Part shown: piece after piece, positions 23,891 through 35,737 of the stretch
How the letters are laid out: every line of letters starts with the position of its first letter
Numbering within the stretch: position 1 is the stretch's first letter
Assembly: GCA_012934845.2 (NCBI GenBank)
Contig: WNNJ02002828.1
Coordinates: forward strand, 1 to 64,000
DNA: 64,000 nucleotides
DNA from: Pomphorhynchus laevis
Taxonomy: Eukaryota > Acanthocephala > Palaeacanthocephala > Echinorhynchida > Pomphorhynchidae
Direction of reading: 5' to 3'
Notes under the pieces: generated by a model
What the model was told of the DNA's origin: nothing
The model's database searches: none
Seen by the model: the letters and a program-made list of their open reading frames with translations, nothing else
Position numbers and translations under genes: made by a program

Positions 23891-24199
23891 TAGTTATGTT
23901 TAGAATAGCTTACCTGCTTTGACAGTAAAAGCGGAAAGCAAATGTATATTTCAAAAATATCTAAAGTTTTAGCTTTGGTTTTTTTCTTTTTCATTTACCT
24001 TCATCATTACTGATTTCAAGATCTACTGTCTTTTGATATTTTCTTTTCCCACGTTTTAATCTTTAATTTGTATTTTGTGAATATGTCTATATGAACCAGA
24101 CTCGTTGACATTCTAGTTATAATAATATCCAATTAAGGATATATTCTATATATAGTTATTACATGTTTACAGTATGCAGTATTTAGCGAAATTTAAACA
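23891..24199. other. AT-rich stretch, nothing recognised
   Basis: No coding or repeat motif is visible between the CR1-type fragment and the block homologous to the H2A.Z unit. Confidence 0.55.
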
Positions 24200-24204
24200 C
24201 TCTT

Positions 24205-24688
24205 AAATTTGTTGTTTTATTTTATTCTTCGAGTTCATTATCTAAAATTTGATAAGAATAGAAATATCTTAATCGTAAAATCTCTAAATAATTCAACATG
24301 TTCTATTTGATTAATTCTTCAATAACAAAGTAATATATTCATCTTTAAACACCGCTATTAGTCCAAGATATTCATTTTGAAAAATTGATAATGAAAAGCT
24401 GTGAAAATGTTTCCCATGAACAATCTCCAACGATGCCAGTTTTTAGCGAAATAATATTATTATTTTTATTAATCAATTCGACCATTTATAAAAACAATGT
24501 TATTTATATCCAATCTGTTTATATGCCAAAGTTTTTTTTGAATTTTGACAATACTCTGCTTGGCGTTCTAAATACAATATCATGATGATTACCAATCATT
24601 GATTACTAATCATTTACCAATGATTTGTTGTAGACAACAGATGATCATAATTTTCTAATATTAAATCGCTAGCAATGTCAATGAGTTG
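24205..24688. repeat. Block shared with the region upstream of array H2A.Z copies
   Basis: This matches 2,900-3,385 of the array unit almost base for base, including the GATTACCAATCATTGATTAC repeat-like segment. The match stops about 230 bases before the H2A.Z start at 24,920. The array has only some 60 bases there, and they are unrelated. Confidence 0.9.
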
Positions 24689-24919
24689 TTAAATTTATTT
24701 CATGTGGAAGCATCCTGTTATTTATTACGAGTTGCCTCTTTTATAGGATTATGTTTTTCTTATTTAGAAAAATATCTTAATTTTGGCCACTGGTAATAAT
24801 CAATTATTAAACAGTACACGTTTAATTAATTTATTAAAACTTGTAAAAAAATTATATATGATATAATTGATTTTGATAGTTTTCGCTTCTCTTACATATT
24901 TTTTTAAGTTTTCTAGAAA

Positions 24920-25315
24920 ATGCCTAAAGGTAAATGTGTAGAAGCTGGTAAAAAGAAACCTGCAATTAGTAGATCTGCAAAAGCAGGATTACAGTTCCCT
25001 GTCGGTAGAGTACACCGTCAGCTAAAATACCGAGTTATTGGCCATAATAGGGTTGGTGCTACTGCAGCCGTATATTCCGCGGCAATTCTAGAGTATCTTA
25101 CCGCTGAAGTACTAGAGCTTGCAGGGAATGCAAGCAAGGATTTGAAAGTAAAGCGTATTACGCCAAGACACTTACAACTAGCTATTCGAGGTGACGAAGA
25201 ACTGGACGTCCTAATAAAAGCCACAATCGCGGGTGGTGGAGTAATACCACACGTACACAAAGCATTGATTGGGAAAAAAGATTCGCATCTTGATCAAAAT
25301 GTACCAAGCAATTAA
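24920..25315 (+). CDS. Histone H2A.Z (H2Av), single locus, probable conserved gene
   Basis: A 131-aa intronless H2A.Z frame that is closer to the animal consensus than the array copies: [16 protein letters not shown] is canonical here, against a V/T-substituted version in the array. The N-terminal tail ([14 protein letters not shown]) is more lysine-rich. The C-terminal tail after LIGKK is as unusual as in the array, so it is a lineage feature. A splice-acceptor-like TTTTCTAG lies three bases before the ATG. Comparing by eye, roughly one base in eleven differs from the array frames. I infer that this is the main H2A.Z gene and the array its amplified derivative. Confidence 0.93.
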   Translation: MPKGKCVEAGKKKPAISRSAKAGLQFPVGRVHRQLKYRVIGHNRVGATAAVYSAAILEYLTAEVLELAGNASKDLKVKRITPRHLQLAIRGDEELDVLIKATIAGGGVIPHVHKALIGKKDSHLDQNVPSN

Positions 25316-25570
25316 AAAGATTATAGTTGCGATTTACCGATTAATGTTTATTTCTTCAAATGCTCAATTAACTTGGTTTCCTTATTGTTTTTCGTTTTCC
25401 TGACTTTGCCCTCTCACATAATATACAATATTTGTTATTTTTTCAAGTTTAAAAATTAATTTTCTACAGTTTGCAAAGGTGAGCTGTAGATTTATGATTT
25501 ACGCATATTATAATTTGTACTCAATTGATTATCATCCAAACGATTAAAAACTAAATATATCTCTTTATTA
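25316..25570. other. 3' flank of the single H2A.Z gene, homologous to the array
   Basis: Similar to bases 387-640 of the unit but with more differences than the upstream block. It keeps TTCTACAG, nine bases, then GTGAG, a splice-acceptor/donor-like pair also seen in most array units. Confidence 0.75.
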
Positions 25571-25587
25571 GAAAGATCAAATCAGCT

Positions 25588-26165
25588 AACTGAGTCTACG
25601 TATTTAATATAATTATAAAATAAACAAAACATAATAATGTAAATCAAAATTTAATAGTTAAATAATAAAATTAGTAATTGTTTTTAGATTTTCGATAATT
25701 TAAATCAAGTTAAACAATAAAATTGAAATTTAAAATAAACGTCATTTTTATGAATTGACTAATAAATAACAGACGTTGTATCAGAATAAGAATTAGAGGT
25801 CATCAGGAGGAACTGCTATGCTATCAGGTTTCGGCCCCTAACTCCTCTACCCAACATAGCAGCGAGGCCAAATACATGCTAATGAGGTATTTCCTCTGAT
25901 AAAGCTATCTAGTATCTTATTCTAGTATCTTATTAACTGAGTCTACGTGTTTTATACTATATGTTAAAAAATAAAGATAAATAATAAATAATTACGTAAG
26001 ATTTTATACAATTTATATTTATATTAAGTAAATTGAAATTTAAAATAAAAGTCAATTTTTGTTAATTGAATAATAAATTACAGAGAATGTATAAGGAATA
26101 TAGGTCATCAGGTGGAACTGCTATATTATGAGGTTTCCACCCCCCTATTCCTCGACCATATTCTT
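25588..26165. repeat. Diverged direct duplication, two units of ~230-340 bp
   Basis: Both units begin TAACTGAGTCTACGT (25,588 and 25,936), share AAATTGAAATTTAAAATAAA, and end in GGTCATCAGG(A/T)GGAACTGCTAT (25,799 and 26,103). They differ in length and many bases, so the duplication is old. The conserved ends suggest a dispersed non-coding repeat; I cannot name it. Confidence 0.75.
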
Positions 26166-26800
26166 TTTTCACTATTCTCTATTTTAGACTGAGAAAACGG
26201 GTTGGCTTGGCAAACATTTACAAATGTAAAAAGATAAAGATAAAAAGATAAAAAAGACGGTTACATAAAAAATGAATAGAGAAAATGGGATTCGGGATTT
26301 GGCGAATATATCTGTAACTTTGCGAAAAATATTTTTTCACAAAGGTTGTATATATGATGTCAAACATCTAAGTAAAACAGACTCAAGATAAAATTTCTTT
26401 AAATGATAAACTACTTTACAGTAATCGCCGATAATGGCTTTCTATGATAATTAACGTAAACGATCGCCTATCAATTATATTTTGGCTTGAACCTTAAACG
26501 ACTATCAAAATACATGTTGACTATCACACATTCCAGAATACGCAAGCATATTTTAGTATGTGCCATCACATGAATTATACACACCAGTACCTGATCATCC
26601 ATTTAATACACATTTTGATAAACATTATCACACATTTTGTATGCCTAAAGAAAAATTTGATGATTTCGAAGCAATAAACTTATTTGTGGACGCCATTATG
26701 GTTTACTTAATCACGGAAAGATTTATTGCGCGGTAAATCGAAAGTTTCGGCCGTAGACGCAACTGCCGATTCACCGCAACATACTTTCACAAAGTAAGCA
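26166..26800. other. Non-coding; weak similarity to the H2A.Z unit near 26,310-26,390
   Basis: TTTTTTCACAAAGGTTGTATATATGA near 26,330 resembles the unit's TTTTTTCTCACAAAAATTGTATATATAG near 811-833. This suggests that homology between the single locus and the array extends past the duplication. Nothing else is recognised. Confidence 0.45.
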
Positions 26801-26804
26801 TTAC

Positions 26805-27340
26805 TTAGTTAGCTAAATAGATCCGCTTCTCAATCTCCCTGATGCTCCTGTCGTTTCTCAAGAACAATACACCAAGATACTTAGAGTCCTCCAAATCAGG
26901 AAGAACCTTTCCCCCAAGCCGGGTTGACATTGACATCTGAATCAGAGACGAACACATAGATAGTCTTCGAGGTACTAACCAGCATCCTTGCTGCTTATCA
27001 TTTCACTGTAAGCGATGAATGCCATGGCGAATAGGATAACATGAACGAACCTTTTTTAGTGTAAATGATGAGAACGAGAGATTAGCGAATCCATGCAAAG
27101 AAGGTGATGGTAATTAAAAAAACCAGGATACGATTGAATCTGCATGCGGGAAGAGTGTATCCACAGAATACCAGATTTCGTGGGATTTACCACAATTCCA
27201 ATGAATGAAATGTGGTGACATAGAGATTCTGGGCAGGATGAAACCGAGGCGATGAGATAGTTAAGGATGAATTGGGTGTGGATGAATAGATAAGGATGTC
27301 ATCTGCATAAAATAAATGTTGATATAAAATAATATTTTCC
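26805..27340 (-). pseudogene. LINE reverse-transcriptase fragment, family uncertain
   Basis: The minus strand gives FYADDILIYSSTPN (the catalytic YADD box) near 27,300 and, in other frames, a segment like DSKYLGVLFLRND with IREIEKRI near 26,830-26,900, the usual post-palm KYLG block. In between are several stops and shifts. It is joined at ~27,340 to a LINE-J linker fragment in the same orientation. Confidence 0.55.
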
Positions 27341-27540
27341 AAAATAAAAATTGAGAGAGGTTAAGACGAGCAATGCTTGCCTCATCTCTGCTCCGATTGA
27401 TCCTGTAGAGAAAGCTCATAAATTCTTTCGTGATGGTTTGTCTAAAGAATTCAGAAGGATTGCGAAAGTATAGCATTTTTGCTAGAACTTGAGTTTTGTT
27501 AGAGTGGAAATGAAAATGTAACCTTTATTACAAATACTGA
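27340..27540 (-). pseudogene. LINE-J ORF2 linker scrap
   Basis: SRDEASIARLNLSQFLFWKI on the minus strand matches residues ~317-336 of the intact LINE-J ORF2. The sequence before it matches the ARQTLSNEYW region. Only about 200 bases remain. Confidence 0.8.
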
Positions 27541-27639
27541 ATTTGGGACTTATTTGCGAGTAACCTCGTTCTGTTTTATTTTTTATAATCAAAATTAATT
27601 AAAATCAATTAATTGTCTGTTTATCTTCAATCAATTCAA

Positions 27640-28450
27640 CTATCTTAGGCATTCATTTTCCTCTATATCGTTTGTCTATGTTGGATATTCGTTCGCATGA
27701 ACTCTTTCATCTTCTTCCTGTATCTGCCGACAAGGTTTATCGTTTCTTTTATCATTACCTAGCAAATAATCTCATGCTGATCATCTTTTAATTCATATGC
27801 TAAAATCATTGGTCATTCAAGTTGCTCATTTCCTAACCACAATGTTCAACTCTTCCATTCGTAGTAACTCTTACCCTCCTGCTTAAAAATCCGTCATAGT
27901 TCGATCAACTCTATCCTCCTTTCCAGTCTGCTTTCCGATCTCACCACGCTACTGAATTGATCTGTCACTATTTTTTTCTGACTTCCTGTCACTCCCTCAT
28001 CTCCAATTCATTGTTTCCTAAGATCGACTATTTACTCAGTATTTTTTCTTTCTCTAAATTCTCTATTCTTCTCCAGCGCTTTGGGAATTCCCCAGTGCGT
28101 ATCATTTTTGGCTCCGCCGTTTTGATCACATCTTATTTTGCCTCTCTAAACTCAACTGACTAACTATGGAGAACTGCATTCTATTCTGTATCATTTATAT
28201 CACTTTTCGATTGTTTTCCTCAAACTCGATTTTTATCTCTATCTTCCTAACATTACTGAATCCCGCCTCATCATAAATCTTTGTTTATGTGACTCTCTTC
28301 TTCTCCATGTTCCGTTATTATTCTCAAACTGTGGCTGCCGTTCCTTTTAATTGCCGCTCCTATTCTCTGGAATAAACTGTCTTCCGCCATCCGCTCAACT
28401 GTCTCTTTTCCATCCTTCAAACAGTCTCTGATTTTTGTCCTTCGATAATT
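27640..28450 (+). mobile_element. LINE-D (CR1-like) degenerate copy
   Basis: The plus strand has PPFQSAFRSHHATELI (RT finger/palm entry) near 27,930 and then SLISNSLFPKIDYLLSIFS (27,957-28,163 frame), which matches the TLISYLLFSRLDYCLSIFSNS block of other LINE-D copies. The palm between them is missing, so the copy has an internal deletion as well as frame breaks. No 3' hairpin end was found. Confidence 0.7.
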
Positions 28451-28489
28451 GATTTCAATTATTCACACTCTTTTTGAATTGTCTACAAT

Positions 28490-29635
28490 GACAAATTTGT
28501 ATCGCTAAGAACAATGTCGTGTCACACATTAAATCAAGAGAATTGGGAAATTTTCGCAATGAGTGCTGAATTTCTCTTCTCTTTCGCTACTCCGACATGC
28601 GCTGATGCAACGTATTTAACTGGTCTCGAGTTTGGTAATCTTGTTCACGCTTTGGCTACGAGAGTCAGTCCGTCAGCGATATTTTGTTTCTTAGGCACAT
28701 GCGCTACCGTTACTTTCATAACATACTCTTTGACGACCTGTTTTAAGGTTTGTATCCTTCGAATCACTAATGATGCGTTAAGCATGATGAATGGATGTGT
28801 TTATCAACATCCACAGCAGTCTTTACCTAATGCATAACTGTTATTGAATCCGTCATAATTTCTAATCGTTTCACACATCCCATAACGACGCCAAATTAAT
28901 TCGCTTTTATACGATATCTAATTCAGTAATATTGATTGTTGTACATCGCCTAATTTTCTAACGTATGAATTGTTCTAACTATTATTGAGCCGAATTCGAG
29001 AATAACAATGAGATCAATTAAACTTACATCACACCAAACTGAAGCAAGTTTGTGTTCTACCGCCCATACTCCACGAACCAGAAACCAGTCTATTCAAACG
29101 ATCTTAAATTGCCTTAATAACCTGTAACAATTTGATGGACACCTTTCATCCCAGTTTATATTCCATACCACCTCTTTAAATAGCTTGTCCAGTTACGCAA
29201 CCAACCGGCCACAGGATAATGTGAAACAAGTTTATCACCTCAACTAAATACTTCTCCCTTTGTAGGCTATTGCGAATAGATGCTACACTTTGATTTTTTC
29301 ACACCCAACTTGCAAGCCACGTATCATTTTCGAATGACACAAAATATCCCTATTATAAATGATCGTATCTGAATAATTGTTTTGGCGGTGAATATTTTTA
29401 ACCAATCGGAATACCGTCAATTATATCAAAATTGTCTCCCGTGATAAGAAACGAACGATTATATCAGCATCTATATATACACCACCTAAACTTCCAATAA
29501 GATCCACGCCGATCAATGCAATACCCCGGCAACAAATTTTATGTCAAACACTCTTGATAACGATGCATTGAACTAACTGTAATAAGGCAAATTTTTTCAC
29601 TTGACACTGTACCAGAATTTTATTTATTAACATTA
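28490..29635 (-). mobile_element. Ty3/Gypsy LTR-retroelement fossil, family A, second copy, heavily broken
   Basis: Short minus-strand segments resemble the pol region after the RT palm in family A, including RNase H-like pieces. It starts where the 11-13 kb copy stops, so the two copies overlap little. It is old, with many breaks and no recognisable LTRs. The 107-aa plus-strand open frame at 28,514-28,837 is its shadow. Confidence 0.6.
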
Positions 29636-29654
29636 CAGGTACATGTTTCTTTTT

Positions 29655-29985
29655 TATTAGTCTTCTTCTCTAGAGGACGTCCCCCAGAGCAAAGGCTAAG
29701 GTTTCTCAAGCTCTTCGTCTCTCAATTACCCAGCATAGTCCCAGTCGATTGGACTCTTCGGAGGGGGGTGAAAGACCCCGGGTGGTTCAGTCGAAGGGCG
29801 GCGTGTTGGATTGGCTGTGGGGCTTAGATCCCACTGGACCTGAGGCCATGAAGATGTTGGAATAAGTGGACAAGTTTTTCCGGAAGACGATGATTTCTGA
29901 TTTCTGACGTCTTTTTTCTCTATTTTTTTTAATTCTATTTAACCTATATTATTTTTGTTAAGAAAATCATTATTATTATTGTTTT
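29655..29985 (+). mobile_element. LINE-J 3' end, 5' truncated
   Basis: This matches the 3' ends at 37,990-38,320 and 45,015-45,345: the last ORF2 codons (EQRLRFLKL, DPGWFSR-like in broken frames), a short 3' UTR, and an ATTATTATT tail. Its near identity to the 45-kb end points to a recent insertion. Confidence 0.9.
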
Positions 29986-30229
29986 TGTCAACGTAATTTA
30001 TTACATTAGCAGAAACGATTGTTCTACTACATCAACTATCTAACAAAGAGACACCGAATATACAATTAATTTGTCACATATTTGCGATATCTAGAAGCTC
30101 AAAAATATCGATAAGCTTAAAAATGCGCAGTGAAGTAACAATCGGAGGATCAAAGAAGAACGAAATGCAAGCAAATTTGGATAATTTTTTGGAATAATCT
30201 CAGGTATCATCTACTTTTTCTACGAACAA
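29986..30229. other. Spacer, possibly start of LINE-A
   Basis: AT-rich with no open frame. It may hold the 5' UTR or ORF1 remains of LINE-A. Confidence 0.4.
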
Positions 30230-30604
30230 GGTAAGATATTTGTTAACTAAAAAACACGCAAATGCGCAACAGTGAACGTATCGGAGCTTCAGCAGGATTT
30301 GGAAAACGCAGCTTTTCTACAGAAATGATTGCAAAATCAAGCAGATTAGAAGATATAAAGGTAAATTCTGGTACAAAAACTACTGATCAGAAGGTTAGTA
30401 ACTTTTAATTGTTACTGGAGATGGGGAGGTACTTCCTCTTATCCCAAAATTAAAAAACCTAGCTATTATAAAGATAATCAAGTCTATTATTATATTTTAC
30501 CAAAATTTGACGAACTTAAGGCATGGATCATTTCAAATAAACCAGCGATCCTGGCTCTCACTGAAACATGGCTGCATCGTGATATCTCCGATGGTTCAAT
30601 TGCT

Positions 30605-31693
30605 ATGATGGGATATAATTTGGTGAGAGCTGATAGGGATTCTCAGAAGGGTGGAGGTGTTGCGTTGTATATTACGACATCCTTAAATATTACTTCCACT
30701 CGTAATTTTAAAAATGAACTGGGCACGTGTGAGTTTCTCTCAGTCATTGTTTCACACTTCGGAGGTCCCTTAGGTATTGCCGTGTGCTACAGGTCGCCGC
30801 AATCATCCGTATTAAATCATGAATTCTCTACACTAATTAGTCACTGTTCTGAGCTTGAAGAATATCTACTACTTGGCGATTTTAATATACCCTCAGCTGG
30901 TCACATCGGGAATTATGTTTTGGATAGTGGTTCTTCCAAGTCAGATGTGGATTTGTGGAATTTTCTTACAAATGATCTCATGCTAGAGCAACATGTGCAG
31001 TCGCCTACGAGATTCGCTCAAAACCAGGAATATTGTCTAGATTTGGTATTTTCCACATTAATTACAAGTATGGGTTATATGAGCTATCAGAGTCCTATTA
31101 GATTGAGCGATCATTGCATGATCTTATTCAATTATTTTTCTAGGTGTATGATCCCAAAACTGGAAAATTTGATAGTGTCGAAAAGATCTTGGCAACAAAT
31201 TGATGAAGACTCATTACGAGAGGCGACACTAAGAACATCATTTAACTATGCTAGTGAAGACATTGAGGTAAGGTGGCATGTTATTGAATCAGGTTTTGTA
31301 GCTCTTGCAGATAAGTTTGCACCACTCCGTAGAGTACCAAAAAGTAAAGCCAAATACCCTCCTTGGTTTGACACTGAATTGCGATATGCTTTCAAACATA
31401 GGAATCGTCTATTTGAACTAAGCCGTCATCAGAATAATTTTAAAAAGTGGTATACAATGTTCCGTAATTTCGTCAATCGCCTTAAGATTACAAAAAGGCA
31501 AAGTTTTGAAGATCAATTAGCTTTACAAATTGATACAGAACCAAAAAATTTTGGGGCTTATGTGAAAGGATCTAGAGCTCTGCTACCAGCTATTCCATCT
31601 TTAAGAGACGGTAACACTCGAGTGACATCGCCAGACTGCATGACAGAAGTGTTTGCATCCGCTTTTGAGCTAACATCCAGATGCTTTCTCTAG
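30605..31693 (+). pseudogene. LINE-A ORF2: APE endonuclease and linker
   Basis: A 362-aa open stretch with GGGVALYI (residues 16-23), CYRSPQS (61-67), LLLGDFN (88-94), LDLVFS (145-150) and LSDHCM (167-172). These are the ordered APE-type blocks, and the catalytic D/N and terminal SDH are present. The true start is upstream: the same frame continues back with ALTETWLHRDISDG just before the first ATG used here, so M1 is not the native start. The linker contains PWFDTELRYAFKHRNRL, typical of CR1/Jockey-group proteins. Confidence 0.85.
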
Positions 31694-31775
31694 CATATGT
31701 GAAGATGCAGCATCACAACAGATAGAAATTGATTCTCCAGTTTTAACGATAACATCACATGAGGTTTTTGTTGAA

Positions 31776-32279
31776 TTGGCTAGGTTATCTAGATCATCAG
31801 CGGCAGGCCCCGATGATATTCACCCCCAACTTCTTAAGTTACTTGCTCCTGTTCTGGCTGAGCCATTAGCCTCCATATTTGAGCTGAGCTTGCGCATTTC
31901 GAAGTTACCTGCTGCCTGGAATAAAGCGATTGTAGTACTAATTTATAAAAATGGTGAAAAAGATGATCCAAATAATTATATGGCAATAAGTCTAACTAGT
32001 GTTGTATGCAAAGTGATTGAGCGCATACTAAACAGACGCATATATGATCATTTGAGTTCGCTGAGAATTCTCAATAATGCACAGTATGGATTTCGTCCTC
32101 GGCGTTTATGTCTTACAAACTTATTACATGCTCGTGAAGATTGGGTTGGACATGTTGCTAACGGGTACTGCATCGACGTAATATTTCTTGACTTTAGTCG
32201 GACTTTTGATAGGGTGCCCCACAAAATGCTTATTTCCACCCTTGAGTCTTGTAAAGTCAATCGCTCAATTATAAGCTAG
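31776..32279 (+). pseudogene. LINE-A ORF2: reverse transcriptase, fingers and palm A
   Basis: A 167-aa open stretch with SSAAGPDDIHPQLLK, NYMAISLTSVVCKVIERI (YRPISLTS in relatives), YGFRPRRLC (GFRxxRS) and FLDFSRTFDRVPH (palm A). It ends at a stop at 32,279. Block 4 continues in frame near 32,355-32,400 as VPQ-stop-SVLGPL, where the stop replaces the usual G. FADDVKVW, the catalytic box, lies near 32,450. Confidence 0.85.
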
Positions 32280-32560
32280 ATTCAAGATTGTATTAAAGAT
32301 AGATCCTTTGCTGTTCGTGTAGGTCAATGTATATGGTCTCATCGTCCTATCACCTCATGAGTACCACAGTGATCAGTCCTAGGCCCTTTGTTCTTTAACA
32401 TATTTATAAATCAGCTACTAGATTTACTTGGGGATTGTAGTGTTTTAGCTTTTGCCGATGATGTCAAGGTCTGGAAATTGATTAAAACCAACAAGGATCG
32501 AAATGACTTTCAAAATATCCAAACATTGTTTATCGCTGGTCCTTAAACACTGGAATTGTA

Positions 32561-33097
32561 TTGAATATTAAAAAGTGTGCACATATGAGATTAGATCATA
32601 GCAATGTGAGTCAAGAATATTTTATTGGCAATGAGTTTGTTGTTTCCACGCAGTCCATTCTGGATCTTGGTATAATTGTTCAAAACAATCTGAAAACACG
32701 TGCTAACACTGATAGGATTTGTAACGCAGCAAGAAGAATGACCTATATTGTCAAAAATTGCTTTAAAGATTTATCTCCCGTTTGTATTGTGCGTTTATAT
32801 AATGCTCTTATAAGACCGATATTAGAATATGTGTCGCCAGTAGTCTTTCCGTGTACGCGTACAGAACTTGATCAATTAGAGCGCATACTTCGACGGTTTA
32901 CGAAATTATGTCCTCAGGTACGATATCTTCGCTATAAGGCACGAATAAAAAGTTTGAATACGCCAACAGTGCGTGAAAATTTCCTTCTTTTCGACCTTTT
33001 AGCTATGTATCGACTAATTAATGAAGATGAAATTTTCCAGCAAATAGAGTTGAACTCAATGAACGGGATGGACGTAGAGGGCACTCGAAAGTACTAG
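32561..33097 (+). pseudogene. LINE-A ORF2: RT thumb and C-terminal region
   Basis: A 178-aa open stretch with DLGIIVQNNLK, LYNALIRPILEYVSPVVF and the FTKLC/YKARIKSLNTP block, the usual CR1-type C-terminal order. Beyond the stop, another frame continues with VWNRLPVDVVAVHTINEFK to about 33,250. Confidence 0.8.
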
Positions 33098-33499
33098 TAG
33101 TGCATGAACACGGAAAATACCCTCGTAATTTCCGACTGTCCCATCGAGAGGTGAATGTTTGGAATCGTCTTCCAGTTGATGTCGTTGCGGTGCATACAAT
33201 CAATGAATTTAAATCCAATATAAAGAACTGGATTCGAAATGAGAACGAATGGTGGTTGCTGCAATATCCATGGTTCTGATATATATTTATATATACTGAA
33301 TGATTTTTTTTGATTTTTTTGTATTAATTTGTTTTTTTTTGTGAGCGGTCAAAACAGCTTTATGGCTATGACCTGTAGTAATAATAAATAATAATAATTT
33401 TCGACAACAAAAAGAGCTTGAACAGCCCGAACATATTGGTTCATAATAGGGAAAACAAAAGAAAAATTAAAAATTAAATAAATAAACGAAATAATATGC

Positions 33500-34041
33500 G
33501 ATTCAGGTATGACGACAACGTATCCTGAGGTGATTTCGCAACCGTCGTTTAAAACTCCCCAGGTTACCATTTATCGTCACAACAGGTAGACCATTCCATA
33601 TAGGTACAATTCTATCATGGATTGTTGATATTCGTTTATTGCAGAATCGTGTTCTCTTCAGCATATAGTTGTGACCACGTAAGCGATCGTTGATTCTGAG
33701 CTCAAGCGTGTCCTTGCAACAGTGGCCTGGGGGTGGTCAATTGCGCACTGGTAAATGGTACGCAATCCCACAGAACCAAGATGACCGAACACCCTACGTA
33801 CTAGACCGAGGAGGCGAACGCACTTGCTTACAACATGATCGACATGATGGCGGGAGCATAAGTCACTAGTTACAATCACAGCCAAGTCTGACATTTGCGA
33901 GACCTTTACAATCTGACAGCCATCAATTCGGTAGCTACCACTGAAGGTATCTTTTCCAATATGTAGGTGGAAAAATTTCGCAGGGTTCACTTTGAGTCCG
34001 ACAGCATTGCACCAACGATAAAGGCACATTATTAAAGGCAC
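33500..34041 (-). pseudogene. CR1-type LINE reverse-transcriptase C-terminal fragment (second lineage)
   Basis: The minus-strand 127-aa frame (33,658-34,041) has LYRWCNAVGLKVNPAKF, HLHIGKD and SQMSDLAVIVTSDL, then in another frame IVPIWNGLPVV and SFKRRLRNHL down to ~33,530. It is the same class as the 23.3-kb fragment but clearly a different copy. It is 5' truncated and butts onto LINE-J at ~34,045. Confidence 0.75.
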
Positions 34042-34050
34042 TTATTCTTA

Positions 34051-34928
34051 TTGCGCCAATTTGCGGATAAACTAACTAATAGAGTGCTTTTTAATTCCAT
34101 TAAATTCAACGAAACGGAAATTAAAATTTCATTTACTACTTCCGATTTATTTAAAAGCTACGTGGAATTCTTTAAGTCATCGCTGTTGAAGTTTGGGACT
34201 ATACAGTCAAAACCCATTCTAGCCACTTTGAAAATTACAAATCTTCCATGTCATATGGAAGACAGCGATGTTGAATTTCTGAAAAATAAAATCTCGAACA
34301 TCTTCTCTCTATTATGGGTAAAAGCGGTTATCCATTACCCATCGGCTTCTGTTCCGCACCCTTGGAGCAAGCGGAAAAGTTCTCAAAATCAGCCCGCAAC
34401 CCTTTTATGGATTTTAATCTTCGATTCACGATTATCAATAAAGAGGAGTACACATACCCTAACTGCAGCCGGTGCCATAAATGGGGGCACTGGTCCTCCA
34501 GCTGCTGCTTGCCTATGATGTGTGAGGTATGTGGGTCTCCAATCTGTCAGGCCATGATGTCATGCGAAAAATGTATGGCTCCCCCGTCATGCTCCAATTG
34601 TAGGGGGAGCTATCCTGCCTGGGCAAGGAAGTGTAGTCATTTCAAATGCTATAGTAGCAAGTTCAGCAAATCGGCCCTAGCGAAGTCAGTATCCTTAGAT
34701 CATTCTGCCGCCCGCATGGCGGATGAAGATCTTATGCGGGTGGTTGATATGCGTGTGGATACCGCAATTAAGAAAATGGAGGACTTGGTCACTACGGTGC
34801 TATCAGCTTTCTGTACGAATCATATCCTCCCAACGTCTACGGCCATTCCGATATGTAAAAAGAGGGGGCTTCGGCTCATGACATCACCTTATCGAGCTCG
34901 GCAAATTGCTCAAGGGCAAGAAGAATAG
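34051..34928 (+). pseudogene. LINE-J ORF1 (zinc-knuckle nucleic-acid-binding protein), broken
   Basis: Two overlapping frames (34,051-34,518 and 34,314-34,928) cover ORF1: an N-terminal segment with NRVLFNSIKFNETEIKISF and LKITNLPCHMEDSDVEFLK (RRM-like), then three cysteine knuckles, CSRCHKWGHWSSSC (CX2CX4HX4C), a second CX2C-containing knuckle, and CSNCRGSYPAWARKC. Triple knuckles are usual in I/R1/Jockey ORF1 proteins, which bind the element RNA. The frame changes before the ATG at 34,314. Confidence 0.8.
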
Positions 34929-35737
34929 GGGAAATGAAGATACTGCCCATGGGCAAGTACCTACCCTGGACGGTGCTAGTGGCGGGAAGGGGAACCTTTC
35001 CGTTCCTAGCTCTGTTTAGGTGAACAATCCCGCATCCAACTAATCCATCACAATGCTGAGTACTCATGAGCCTTTTTCACTGATATCCTTCAGTGGAATT
35101 CGGGAGGTGTTTCTGCACTTAGACTTCTATCCGGTAGATATGCAGATGTTATAGTCCTTCAGGAGACGCGGTCTATCCGTCTCCCCCAGGACATTACTCA
35201 ATTCATCCCTAATACATTTATTCCCACTATACAATCCCACTTCGACGAAACTCATATAGCGAAATTGCTTAACCTCCCTAATATCTCTGTTTCCGCCAGA
35301 CAGGCCCTCTCGAATAAATACTGGAACGCTAGATATAGATTCCAGCTGGTAGGGATAGGGCGATCCTTGCTCGCTTTAAACCTTCTCAGACTTCGTTTTG
35401 TAAGATTTCCAAGAAGGAGAAGTTTGCTTGTTGGAAGGATAGGGCATTGGGTTGGATAGGTAATGTAGGCCTTGATAAAGTTTTGGAGGAGTCACTAGTC
35501 CTACACAACTATGGAGCCACTGAATTACCTCAACCAATCCAGCATTGCTGTAACTCCAGGAGTAGGGATCTATCTGTTACGGATATCCTTAACTCTTAGG
35601 GTTTACTCCCAAGCACCTTCAAATCCGTCGCTCCACTTTCTTCACAGGCCTGTCAACTTTTGACAGCCGAACAGAAGAAAGGTGACCGCCCATAGCTCCG
35701 TCTAGGTTAAGGATTCCCACCCAGCCAATATAACGCA

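Larger units (their letters stand above)
30230..33385 (+). mobile_element. LINE-A (CR1-type) retrotransposon, ORF2 nearly full but broken
   Basis: The plus strand contains APE endonuclease (from about 30,510), RT (31,750-32,500), a C-terminal domain (32,561-33,250), a short 3' UTR and a TAATAATAA microsatellite tail at ~33,376-33,395, as expected for CR1-group LINEs. No convincing ORF1 is visible upstream. Its 3' end (33,210-33,390) recurs inverted at 49,872-50,045. A small number of stops and shifts break ORF2, so the copy is inactive but not ancient. Confidence 0.85.

Noticed and set aside
28514-28837. 107-aa plus-strand open frame
   Set aside because: The minus strand reads as a Ty3/Gypsy pol relic, so this frame is its shadow.
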